Assembly: GCA_001603685.1 (NCBI GenBank)
Contig: LUZO01000320.1
Coordinates: 1 to 11,655, forward strand
DNA: 11,655 nt
Source: Bacteroidales bacterium Bact_23
GTDB lineage: Bacteria; Bacteroidota; Bacteroidia; Bacteroidales; Lentimicrobiaceae
Reading direction: 5' to 3'
Every line of letters starts with the position of its first letter. The stretch's first letter is position 1. The position numbers and the translations under genes are program-made. Below the pieces are notes generated by a model that saw only the letters and a program-made list of their open reading frames with translations, did no database searches and was not told where the DNA came from. Shown one piece after another: positions 1 through 6,191 of the stretch.

Positions 1-41
1 GATCAAAACTATTCTCAATACATTTTTATATAAATAATGCC

Positions 42-49
42 TACTTTTG
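42..49 (+). promoter_or_regulatory. Bacteroidota-type -7 box upstream of the T9SS cargo gene
   Basis: TACTTTTG is an exact match to the Bacteroidota -7 consensus TAnnTTTG. A clear TTTG -33 element is not visible; only a T-rich run at 23-27 lies upstream. Transcription would start near position 56. That excludes the ATG at 37 as the start of the downstream gene and supports the ATG at 82. The assignment rests on motif and position only. Confidence 0.5.
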
Positions 50-81
50 TAGAACGATTCCAATTAATCAAAACTCTTAAA

Positions 82-3000
82 ATGAAAAAGCTCTTTACAG
101 GTTTTCTGGTGATGGTTTTTTTCGCCATCACCGGATCGTCAATTCCTTCTCTGGCTCAAAACGCGGCCGGCGACACGGCCAACTATCCTTACTGGATAGA
201 GATGATGCAGGACCCCTCCATCAACTTTTTTGAAACGCAAAAAGCCTTCAATACCTATTGGGAAAACCGTGAGGTTACCCGCGGCAGTGGGTTTAAACCC
301 TTCAAACGCTGGGAATATATGATGCAGCAGCGGGTAGCGCCCGACGGCACCCGGCCTGCAGCCGACCGCGACCTCAAAGCCTACCGGGAGTATATAAGCA
401 CACACAGCACACGCGAGCGCGCCGGGAACTGGGTTCCACTAGGGCCTTTCACGGTTCCTTCGGGATATAATGGTTACCGGGGCCTTGGCCGTGTCAATGC
501 CATTGCCTTCCACCCTACCGATCCGAATACCGTATATATCGGCGCTCCCAGTGGCGGTTTCTGGATAACCCGCAACAACGGCGCCACCTGGGAAAGCCAT
601 ACCGATATTCTGCCCACTTTGGGCGTTTCGGCCATCGCCGTTGATTACACCAACCCCGATGTAATCTACATGGGAACCGGCGACCGTGATGCCAGCGACG
701 CACCCGGCCTTGGCGTGTGGAAGAGCCTTGACGGCGGAATTACATGGAATGCATCAAACAACGGAATGGGAAATGTTACGGTTGGAAAGCTTCTGATGCA
801 TCCTGACAATAACAACATTTTGCTCGCTGCAACCGGAAGCGGATTCTACAGATCGGTTGACGGCGGAGCTTCCTGGACAAGAAGTGCCAACGGCAACTTT
901 AAGGATGCCGCCTTCAAACCGGGAAACCCCGACATTGTATATACAGCCGTAGGAGGCATCTTTTACCGTTCAACCGATAACGGCCAGTCATTTTCAGCAA
1001 TTAACAACGGCCTTCCGGGCGGAAGCCGCGGCGTAATCGGCGTATCGGCAGCCGATCCTGAGATCGTCTATTTCCTCCTTACCAACAGCGATTCCTTTAA
1101 AGGCATATACCGCTCAACCGACAGCGGACTCTCATTTACAGTGCGCTCCACTACACCTAACATCATGTCGTGGGACTGCAACGGAGGCAGCGGCGGACAG
1201 GCATGGTACGATCTGGCCATTTCGGTTGACCCGACAAATCCTGACATCATCCATGCAGGTGGTGTCAACATCTTCAAATCGACCGACGGCGGTGCAAGCT
1301 GGTTTATTACCGCACACTGGTATGGCGGATGCAATGTTCAATCGGTTCATGCCGACCTGCATGTACTGGAATACAGCCCGATAAACAACCGGCTGTATGC
1401 CGGAAACGACGGCGGCGTTTACTGGACCGGAAACGGTGGCAGCTCATGGACGGAGATTTCAAACGGACTGGTTATCAGCCAGGCATATAAAATCGGACAG
1501 AGCGCCACGAACAAGGATTTTGTCATTAACGGTTATCAGGATAACGGCACCTCCACTTATATCGGCCAGGACTGGGTGAATGTGGGCGGCGGCGACGGTA
1601 TGGAGTGCGCCTTTGACCCTGCAGATGACCGCTACAGCTACTCAACCCTGTATTATGGCGCCATCAACCGCATTTTCAACCACCAGGCGCAGGGGCAGAT
1701 TGCCGGCAACGGAAGCAATGGCATTACCGAGGATGGCGCGTGGGTAACTCCCTTCCTGATTGACCACAACGATGGCAATATTATGTTCATCGGTTACAAG
1801 AACATCTGGAGAAGCACCAACATTAAAGCCGGAAACACCAGTCAGGTACGGTTTACCAAGATTTCAACCATCAACACCAGCAACCTGAGCGTTCTTGTTC
1901 AGTCGAGGGCAAATACCGACATTATCTATGCGGCCAGCGGCGGATCGCTCTATCGAAGCGACAATGTAAAAGACAATCAGGTAACCTGGAACAGCCTTAC
2001 CTCCAACCTTCCCACATCATCAGCAATTTCAGCCATCGAAACCAGCCCGTTCGACGAGAATACGGTATATCTGGTTCAGCAGTCCCGTGTTTTCAAATCA
2101 ACCGACAAAGGCTACAACTGGACTGAAATCACCGGTTCGCTGCCGAATACACAGATGAATAGCCTGGTTTATTACCGGAACAGTCCCGAAGGCCTATACC
2201 TTGGAACCGATATAGGCATTTTTTACAAAGATGCCTCCATGGACGACTGGATGATGTTCTCCGACGGTTTCCCGGTTTCAGGCAGGGTAACCGAGCTTGA
2301 AATTTTCTATGATCCTGCCGGTGCGCTCGGCGATGTAATCAGAGCCGGTACCTATGGCAGGGGATTGTGGGAGTCAACGCTGTACTTTACCGCACCGCAG
2401 GCCAATTTCAGCGCTTCAGAAACCACCGTGCCGGTGGGCTGCGGAGTGGATTTCAAAGACCTTTCACTGGGCATTCCGTTTGAATGGTCGTGGTCGTTCC
2501 CCGGCGCCGATACGCCCTCATCAACCGAAAAAGACCCCTCAGGCATCACTTGGAGCAATCCCGGCACCTACAATGTCAGCCTTACCGTAACCAACCCGGC
2601 CGGCACCAGCACCGAACTGAAAAACGCCTACATCACGGTAAGCAATACCCTGATGCCCGAACCCGGCTTTGTTGCCGACAACAGGATTTTCTGCTCAGAT
2701 GAAGATGTTACGGTTCAGTTTACCGATGAAACAAAGTTCTGCCCCGTATCGTGGCAATGGACTTTTGAACCCAACACCATCGCCTTCCTGAGCGGAACAA
2801 GCGCCACTTCCCGGAATCCGAAAGTCCGTTTCAATGAACCGGGGAATTATACCGTTACCCTGGAAGTCGTAAATACAAACGGATCGGCCTCAATTACCCG
2901 CGAAGCATATATCCAGATCGGCGGTTCACCACTTCCCTTTGAAGAGAACTGGGAGAGCAACTCCCTGAACACCAACGGATGGGCTGTTGAAAACCCCGAC

Positions 3001-3750
3001 AACAAAATGACCTGGCAGCTGACTCAAGCAGCAGGCAGCTCAGGATCATCGGCATCAGCATTCATGAATTTCTATGATTATGCCGTAGCTCCGGGCCAGC
3101 GCGACAGGCTGATCTCGCCTCCGCTCAACCTCGAAGGTTTTGAGAGCGCCTTCCTGGGCTTCGACCATGCCTATGCCAGGAGATACGCCCAGATTACCGA
3201 CTCGCTGGTAATCTACATCTCAACCGACTGCGGCGAAAGCTGGCAGCGGGTGTTTGCCATCGGCGAAAACGGCAGCGGAAACTTCCAGACCCATGCCGTT
3301 GTTGAAAACAAACTGTTTGTTCCGGAAGGCCCGGAAGACTGGTGCGGCAGCGCTGCAAACTCCAACTGCCTGGTCATCGACCTCAGCCCCTGGGCCGGCA
3401 GCAAGGATGTACGCATCGCCTTCGAATCGGTGCACCGCCGCGGTAACAGCCTGTATATCGACAACATTTATGTTACCGACCTGGTTGGAAACAAATATAT
3501 GTTCAATACCCTTTCAGATATCAGCATCTTCCCCAACCCGGCAAAGGGCGTCTATTACCTTATGTCGCCAAAACAGCTTACCGGCGCCCGGATTGACATC
3601 TACAATGCAACGGGGCGCAAGGTTATGAGCACTAATGCCGGCGATGGCCAGCAGTTTACCCTGAATACCGGCAACCTGCCCGCAGGGGTTTATGTACTGG
3701 ATATCACTGCAAAAGAGCAGAAGAAGCAGCTTAAACTGATTGTGAAGTAA
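82..3750 (+). CDS. Secreted T9SS cargo protein with Asp-box beta-propeller, two PKD domains, jelly-roll and C-terminal sorting domain
   Basis: The ATG at 82 is chosen because it begins a clear signal peptide (MKKLFTGFLVMVFFAITGSS) and a -7 box overlaps the alternative ATG at 37, giving 1222 residues. Residues 23-130 are a polar segment rich in aromatic and charged residues (YPYWIEMMQDP, FKPFKRWEYMM). From about 130 to 770 runs a BNR/sortilin-like propeller with Asp-boxes (S-x-D-x-G-x-x-W/F) starting near residues 162, 214, 257, 296, 344, 399 and 672, plus a weaker one near 450. Two PKD domains follow (about 773-855 and 860-948; WSWSFPG and WQWTFEP). Next is a jelly-roll domain of the cleaved-adhesin/choice-of-anchor-J kind (950-1145), then a type A T9SS sorting domain (1145-1222) with FPNPAKG at 1150 and a GVYVLDI strand. 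The protein is presumably exported by Sec and then secreted or surface-attached through T9SS. The ligand or activity is unknown: no catalytic motif is visible, so adhesion or binding is only an inference. Confidence 0.9.
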   Translation: MKKLFTGFLVMVFFAITGSSIPSLAQNAAGDTANYPYWIEMMQDPSINFFETQKAFNTYWENREVTRGSGFKPFKRWEYMMQQRVAPDGTRPAADRDLKAYREYISTHSTRERAGNWVPLGPFTVPSGYNGYRGLGRVNAIAFHPTDPNTVYIGAPSGGFWITRNNGATWESHTDILPTLGVSAIAVDYTNPDVIYMGTGDRDASDAPGLGVWKSLDGGITWNASNNGMGNVTVGKLLMHPDNNNILLAATGSGFYRSVDGGASWTRSANGNFKDAAFKPGNPDIVYTAVGGIFYRSTDNGQSFSAINNGLPGGSRGVIGVSAADPEIVYFLLTNSDSFKGIYRSTDSGLSFTVRSTTPNIMSWDCNGGSGGQAWYDLAISVDPTNPDIIHAGGVNIFKSTDGGASWFITAHWYGGCNVQSVHADLHVLEYSPINNRLYAGNDGGVYWTGNGGSSWTEISNGLVISQAYKIGQSATNKDFVINGYQDNGTSTYIGQDWVNVGGGDGMECAFDPADDRYSYSTLYYGAINRIFNHQAQGQIAGNGSNGITEDGAWVTPFLIDHNDGNIMFIGYKNIWRSTNIKAGNTSQVRFTKISTINTSNLSVLVQSRANTDIIYAASGGSLYRSDNVKDNQVTWNSLTSNLPTSSAISAIETSPFDENTVYLVQQSRVFKSTDKGYNWTEITGSLPNTQMNSLVYYRNSPEGLYLGTDIGIFYKDASMDDWMMFSDGFPVSGRVTELEIFYDPAGALGDVIRAGTYGRGLWESTLYFTAPQANFSASETTVPVGCGVDFKDLSLGIPFEWSWSFPGADTPSSTEKDPSGITWSNPGTYNVSLTVTNPAGTSTELKNAYITVSNTLMPEPGFVADNRIFCSDEDVTVQFTDETKFCPVSWQWTFEPNTIAFLSGTSATSRNPKVRFNEPGNYTVTLEVVNTNGSASITREAYIQIGGSPLPFEENWESNSLNTNGWAVENPDNKMTWQLTQAAGSSGSSASAFMNFYDYAVAPGQRDRLISPPLNLEGFESAFLGFDHAYARRYAQITDSLVIYISTDCGESWQRVFAIGENGSGNFQTHAVVENKLFVPEGPEDWCGSAANSNCLVIDLSPWAGSKDVRIAFESVHRRGNSLYIDNIYVTDLVGNKYMFNTLSDISIFPNPAKGVYYLMSPKQLTGARIDIYNATGRKVMSTNAGDGQQFTLNTGNLPAGVYVLDITAKEQKKQLKLIVK

Positions 3751-3788
3751 ACGGCGAAAGTCCGGTTCTTCATACCGGATATTTTATG

Positions 3789-3832
3789 ATGAAAGCCTGG
3801 TAAGCGCAAGCTTGCCGGGCTTTCATTTTTTT
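3789..3832 (+). terminator. Strong intrinsic terminator after the T9SS cargo gene
   Basis: The arms 3791-3805 and 3810-3824 pair over 15 bp with two G-U wobbles, around a GCAA (GNRA) tetraloop at 3806-3809. The flanking AT/AT extends the stem outward by two pairs. Seven T residues follow at 3826-3832. A smaller hairpin (TCCGGT 3761-3766 with ACCGGA 3774-3779, then TATTTTAT) lies just upstream, between the stop codon and this terminator. Confidence 0.9.
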
Positions 3833-4064
3833 GGGGTTTGATGGTGAAGAACCAATGCAATTGATGTTTTTCCTGACTCTGCCACCCGGACACCCAAAAA
3901 GGTATTCAGCAAAACATATGTACCAGGCTTTAAATATGTTGAGAATTTATCAAAACCACGGTGTTAAAGCCAGGAAGAAAAACTTAGTACCGATTGGGAA
4001 AATATAACAGACTAATTATCGCGCTGCTCAATTGTTCTGAATATTTTAACCACCGGCATTAACG

Positions 4065-4107
4065 ATTGTAATTTACAAAACAGCTTGGGCTATTTTGTAA
4101 ATACAAT
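4065..4107. repeat. Inverted repeat, 16/15-nt arms
   Basis: The arm at 4065-4080 (ATTGTAATTTACAAAA) is the reverse complement of 4093-4107 (TTTTGTAAATACAAT) apart from one extra base, around a 12-nt loop at 4081-4092. The second arm doubles as the first half of the direct repeat that recurs at 4722. It is AT-rich, lacks a U-tract and stands only 8 bp before another inverted repeat. Confidence 0.7.
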
Positions 4108-4113
4108 TCGTAT
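4093..4113 (+). repeat. 21-bp direct repeat, left copy
   Basis: TTTTGTAAATACAATTCG plus TAT. It matches 4722-4742 at 20 of 21 positions; the only difference is T4098 versus C4727. The two copies bracket about 610 bp that contains nearly all the hairpin repeats of the island. Confidence 0.75.
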
Positions 4114-4115
4114 AA

Positions 4116-4152
4116 GAAATCACGAAGTCGGTTCTTCAGCCTTCGTGATTTC
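4116..4152. repeat. Perfect 12-bp inverted repeat (terminator-like hairpin)
   Basis: GAAATCACGAAG (4116-4127) and CTTCGTGATTTC (4141-4152) are perfect reverse complements around a 13-nt loop. GCTTTATTATC follows, a weak T-rich tail. The form resembles an intrinsic terminator, but no gene ends just upstream on either strand, so it may be a relic or a mobile hairpin element. Confidence 0.7.
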
Positions 4153-4175
4153 GCTTTATTATCAATCAATTAGCT

Positions 4176-4207
4176 CGTCATCCCTACGAAGGAGGGGTCT
4201 GTTGAAG
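4176..4207 (+). repeat. REP-like hairpin, family A (CGTCAT...GTCTGTTGAAG)
   Basis: CGTCATCCCTACGAAGGAGG opens the element. ATCCCT (4180-4185) pairs with AGGGGT (4193-4198, one G-U pair) around a 7-nt loop, and GTCTGTTGAAG closes it. From general recollection this resembles dispersed intergenic elements in Bacteroidota genomes that begin CGTCAT and end in a TCTG-like sequence; I could not verify this by search. There is one copy in the window. Confidence 0.55.
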
Positions 4208-4250
4208 CTTGTAATTATCAGATCTGGTATCAAATATTCCATTTATCTTT

Positions 4251-4303
4251 CAAACGATAATGCCGCTCCTACGGAGCTGGATTTTCGGGCGGGCGTTTCC
4301 TTT
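4251..4303 (+). repeat. REP-like hairpin family B, copy 1 (long form)
   Basis: Core ATAATGCCG + CTCCTACGGAGCT (4257-4278), with stem GCTCC (4265-4269)/GGAGC (4273-4277) and a TAC loop. A 3' tail, GATTTTCGGGCGGGCGTTTC and onward to 4303, is shared with copy 4. The whole 53-nt unit matches 4666-4718 at 48 of 53 positions. Confidence 0.8.
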
Positions 4304-4330
4304 CTACCATAATGTCGCTCCTACGGAGCT
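4304..4330 (+). repeat. REP-like hairpin family B, copy 2
   Basis: CTACCATAATGTCG (4304-4317) leads into hairpin GCTCC-TAC-GGAGC (4317-4329), then a GGATTTTC tail as in copy 1. The 14-base lead is the perfect reverse complement of 4376-4389 in the next, oppositely oriented copy. Confidence 0.8.
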
Positions 4331-4363
4331 GGATTTTCTAACGCCCCAATCGTTATTAAAAAA

Positions 4364-4389
4364 GTCCCGGAGGGACGACATTATGGTAG
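4364..4389 (-). repeat. REP-like hairpin, variant C, copy 1 (reverse orientation)
   Basis: Stem GTCCC (4364-4368)/GGGAC (4372-4376) with GGA loop, followed by GACATTATGGTAG. Read on the minus strand it is ATAATGTCG then TCCCTCCGGGAC: the same element as family B, with paired changes in the stem. Confidence 0.8.
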
Positions 4390-4415
4390 TATCAGGCAAT
4401 AACGAAAACCCATAA

Positions 4416-4438
4416 GTCCCGGAGGGACGACATTATCG
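4416..4438 (-). repeat. REP-like hairpin, variant C, copy 2 (reverse orientation)
   Basis: Stem GTCCC (4416-4420)/GGGAC (4424-4428) with GGA loop, then GACATTATCG. On the minus strand it starts CGATAATGTCG, the same lead as family B copy 4. It lies 52 bp after variant C copy 1, the same period that separates B copies 1 and 2. Confidence 0.8.
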
Positions 4439-4507
4439 CCCGCAGGTAAACTGCCGGTCTCAAAAAAACCAGCCAAATCAACTTGGGTTTATTACTCTTA
4501 TTCTCTA

Positions 4508-4532
4508 ACGATAATGCCGCTCCTACGGAGCT
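4508..4532 (+). repeat. REP-like hairpin family B, copy 3 (short form)
   Basis: ACGATAATGCCG followed by hairpin GCTCC-TAC-GGAGC (4519-4531). The homology stops after the hairpin (TTTCCATATC follows), so the GATTTTCGGGC tail of copies 1 and 4 is missing. Confidence 0.8.
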
Positions 4533-4563
4533 TTCCATATCCCAATGAAACGGCCTTTTTACT

Positions 4564-4645
4564 GCCACAAAAACACGAAAACACGAAATTCCACTAAAGA
4601 GATGGAATACTTTTGTGCTTTTTAGTGCTTTTGTGCCTTAGTGGC
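4564..4645. repeat. Long imperfect CAC/GTG-periodic hairpin
   Basis: GCCAC (4564-4568) and GTGGC (4641-4645) close the element, and ATTCCA (4588-4593)/TGGAAT (4603-4608) forms its tip. The left arm repeats ACACGAAA and the right arm repeats GTGC-TTTT units. The arms are unequal (about 19 versus 32 nt between the paired ends), so pairing is imperfect. I recall similar CACTAAGGCAC-type spacers in Bacteroidota and relatives; not verified. Confidence 0.6.
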
Positions 4646-4665
4646 GAAAAAAATTTAATTACCTG

Positions 4666-4718
4666 CAAACGATAATGTCGCTCCTACGGAGCCTGATTTT
4701 CGGGCGAGCCTTTCCTTT
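4666..4718 (+). repeat. REP-like hairpin family B, copy 4 (long form)
   Basis: Core ATAATGTCG + hairpin GCTCC-TAC-GGAGC (4680-4692), with a tail at 4695-4718 matching the copy 1 tail at 22 of 24 positions. It ends 3 bp before the right direct repeat and about 70 bp before the rsmE start codon. Confidence 0.8.
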
Positions 4719-4721
4719 ATG

Positions 4722-4742
4722 TTTTGCAAATACAATTCGTAT
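4722..4742 (+). repeat. 21-bp direct repeat, right copy
   Basis: TTTTGCAAATACAATTCG plus TAT, one mismatch from 4093-4113. It overlaps the place where the -33 region of the rsmE promoter should lie. Homology between the copies ends here: TAAATTCC follows this one and AAGAAATC the left one. Confidence 0.75.
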
Positions 4743-4758
4743 TAAATTCCGAATCGCT

Positions 4759-4766
4759 TATCTTTG
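4759..4766 (+). promoter_or_regulatory. Bacteroidota-type -7 box for rsmE and the DUF4159 gene
   Basis: TATCTTTG is an exact TAnnTTTG match, 21 bp before the rsmE ATG. TTCG at 4737-4740 with an 18-bp spacer is a weak -33 candidate; the better TTTG at 4723-4726 is too far away. The box overlaps an alternative TTG start at 4764, which is a reason to reject that start. Confidence 0.55.
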
Positions 4767-4787
4767 TCAGTCAAATCGGAACCTGCT

Positions 4788-5510
4788 ATGCATCTGTTTT
4801 ACCTTTCGGGCATCGACCTTGAGCGCGAATTCAGCCACGGCGCCGTTATGCATGAGCTGCCGGCAGATGAGTCCGCCCATGTCAGGGTGATGCGCCTGAA
4901 ACCGGGCGACAGCCTCCGGCTGACGGACGGACGGGGCTATTTTGCCGATGCCGTTGCCGAAGCGGTGGAACCCAAAAGGTGCATCGTACGGGTTACCGCC
5001 GTGGAGCGGGAGAAACCACGCGACTTCAGATTGATTATGGCGGTTGCGCCCACCAAAAACATCGCCAGGTTTGAGTGGTTTATCGAAAAAGCCACCGAGT
5101 TCGGAGTGGATGAGATTATTCCGGTGTGGTGCGAACATTCGGAACGAAGCAAGCTCAGAGCCGACCGGCTTCAGAAAGTGGCGACAGCCGCCATGAAGCA
5201 ATCGCTTAAGGCAACCCTGCCGCTGATTCAAGAACCCGTTACGCTGAAACAACTGCTTGAAAAGCCGCAGCCCGGCACCGATAAGTTTATCGCCTGGATT
5301 GACCGGGAAGTCAGCACCCATCTGAAGGAGTATTGCAAACCCGGCAGGGATACGCTGGTTCTTATCGGGCCTGAAGGCGATTTCAGCAGGCAGGAGGTTG
5401 AACTTGCGGTTAAACAGGGTTATGTTCCGGTAAGCCTGGGAAATTCCCGCCTGAGAACCGAAACAGCAGCGCTGGCAGCCTGTTTTATAGTCAACCTGAT
5501 GAATGAATAA
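4788..5510 (+). CDS. rsmE: 16S rRNA (uracil-1498-N3)-methyltransferase RsmE
   Basis: The protein has 240 residues, the normal size for RsmE, and begins MHLFYLSGID, the typical start in Bacteroidota homologues. The in-frame TTG at 4764 is rejected because it lies in the -7 box. Residues 1 to about 75 form the PUA-like RNA-binding domain and about 80-240 the SPOUT methyltransferase domain. Visible motifs are MAVAPTKN from M84 and EHSERSK in the middle. The S-adenosylmethionine-binding knot comprises LIGPEGDFS (192-200) and LGNSRLRTETAA (217-228). The enzyme methylates N3 of U1498 in 16S rRNA near the decoding site of the small subunit and acts in the cytoplasm. The downstream gene starts 14 bp after the stop codon, so the two are probably cotranscribed. 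No Shine-Dalgarno sequence is seen. Confidence 0.95.
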   Translation: MHLFYLSGIDLEREFSHGAVMHELPADESAHVRVMRLKPGDSLRLTDGRGYFADAVAEAVEPKRCIVRVTAVEREKPRDFRLIMAVAPTKNIARFEWFIEKATEFGVDEIIPVWCEHSERSKLRADRLQKVATAAMKQSLKATLPLIQEPVTLKQLLEKPQPGTDKFIAWIDREVSTHLKEYCKPGRDTLVLIGPEGDFSRQEVELAVKQGYVPVSLGNSRLRTETAALAACFIVNLMNE

Positions 5511-5524
5511 ACACAAACAAATCG

Positions 5525-6184
5525 ATGAAAATCAGAACTAAAATAATTTCTCTGGGATTGATGTTGTTGCTGATGAGCGCCTCAGGCCCGGCTCCGGTGC
5601 AGATTGCCCTGCTGAAATACCGCGGTGGCGGCGACTGGTACGCCAATCCCACCTCGCTGACCAACCTGATTGCCTTCTGCAACAAAAACCTGAAAACCAA
5701 TATCGACCCCGATTATGCCACCGTGGAAGCGGGCAGCACCGATATTTTCAACTACCCGTTCGTACATATGACCGGCCATGGCAATGTGCTGTTCGATGAG
5801 CAGGAGGCCATGAACCTGCGTACCTACCTGATTGCCGGCGGTTTTCTGCATATTGACGACAACTACGGCATGGATCCCTATGTGCGTCCGCAAATGAAAA
5901 AGGTATTCCCGGAGCTTGACTTTGTGGAACTTCCCTTCTCCCATCCCATCTACCACCAGAAATATCCCTTCCCCAACGGCTTGCCCAAAATACACGAACA
6001 CGACAACAAACCGCCTCAGGGTTTCGGACTGATATGGGAAGGCAGGCTGGTATGCCTCTACACCTATGAAACCGACCTGGGCGACGGCTGGGAAGACCAG
6101 GCCGTACATAACGACTCGGAAGAAACCCGCCTGAAAGCACTGAAAATGGGCGCAAATATTATTCAATATATTTTCACCAGATAA
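5525..6184 (+). CDS. Secreted DUF4159 domain protein
   Basis: The product has 219 residues with an N-terminal hydrophobic signal segment (about residues 5-20). There is no lipobox cysteine, so a periplasmic location is likely. The rest matches the DUF4159 pattern: IALLKYRGGGDWYANPTSL after the signal, HMTGHGNV (81-88), GGFLHIDDNYG (105-115), then FSHPIYH and LGDGWED. DUF4159 is generally placed in the class I glutamine-amidotransferase-like fold group, but no catalytic cysteine nucleophile is obvious: the motif residues here are H, G and D. The molecular function is unknown. It probably shares a transcript with rsmE, and I recall rsmE-DUF4159 adjacency in other Bacteroidota, unverified here. 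The coding sequence ends with a tandem TAATAA stop. Confidence 0.88.
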   Translation: MKIRTKIISLGLMLLLMSASGPAPVQIALLKYRGGGDWYANPTSLTNLIAFCNKNLKTNIDPDYATVEAGSTDIFNYPFVHMTGHGNVLFDEQEAMNLRTYLIAGGFLHIDDNYGMDPYVRPQMKKVFPELDFVELPFSHPIYHQKYPFPNGLPKIHEHDNKPPQGFGLIWEGRLVCLYTYETDLGDGWEDQAVHNDSEETRLKALKMGANIIQYIFTR

Positions 6185-6191
6185 TAAGGCA

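Larger units (their letters stand above)
3833..4787. other. Gene-free, repeat-rich intergenic island
   Basis: No open reading frame here has a believable protein sequence, and I recognise no tRNA or rRNA. From 3833 to about 4060 I see only AT-rich unique sequence. From 4065 onward the island is dense with hairpin-forming repeats, listed separately. The last 40 bases hold the rsmE promoter. Short frames such as 4085-4312 run straight through the repeats and are not coding. Confidence 0.75.

Noticed and set aside
37..81. Upstream ATG at 37 as the start of the T9SS cargo gene
   Set aside because: It would add 15 residues before a clear signal peptide, and the -7 box at 42-49 places the transcript start downstream of it.
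4085..4312. Small + strand open frame in the spacer (also 4675-4890)
   Set aside because: The frame runs through inverted repeats and REP-like hairpins, has no coding character and no signal of translation. The second frame overlaps the rsmE promoter and gene.
4364..4438. GGAGG within the hairpins as Shine-Dalgarno sites for short peptides
   Set aside because: GGAGG is locked in stems, no start codon follows at a suitable distance with a meaningful frame, and this group of bacteria rarely relies on such sites.
4251..4718. CRISPR-like array of repeated hairpins
   Set aside because: Copies are in both orientations, spacing is irregular (about 30 to 140 bp), stem sequences differ, and spacers partly share homology. 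There are no cas genes in the window.
3833..4787. tRNA, riboswitch or insertion sequence remnant in the long spacer
   Set aside because: No cloverleaf, known aptamer core or transposase fragment could be recognised by eye; only hairpin repeats and a promoter are supported.
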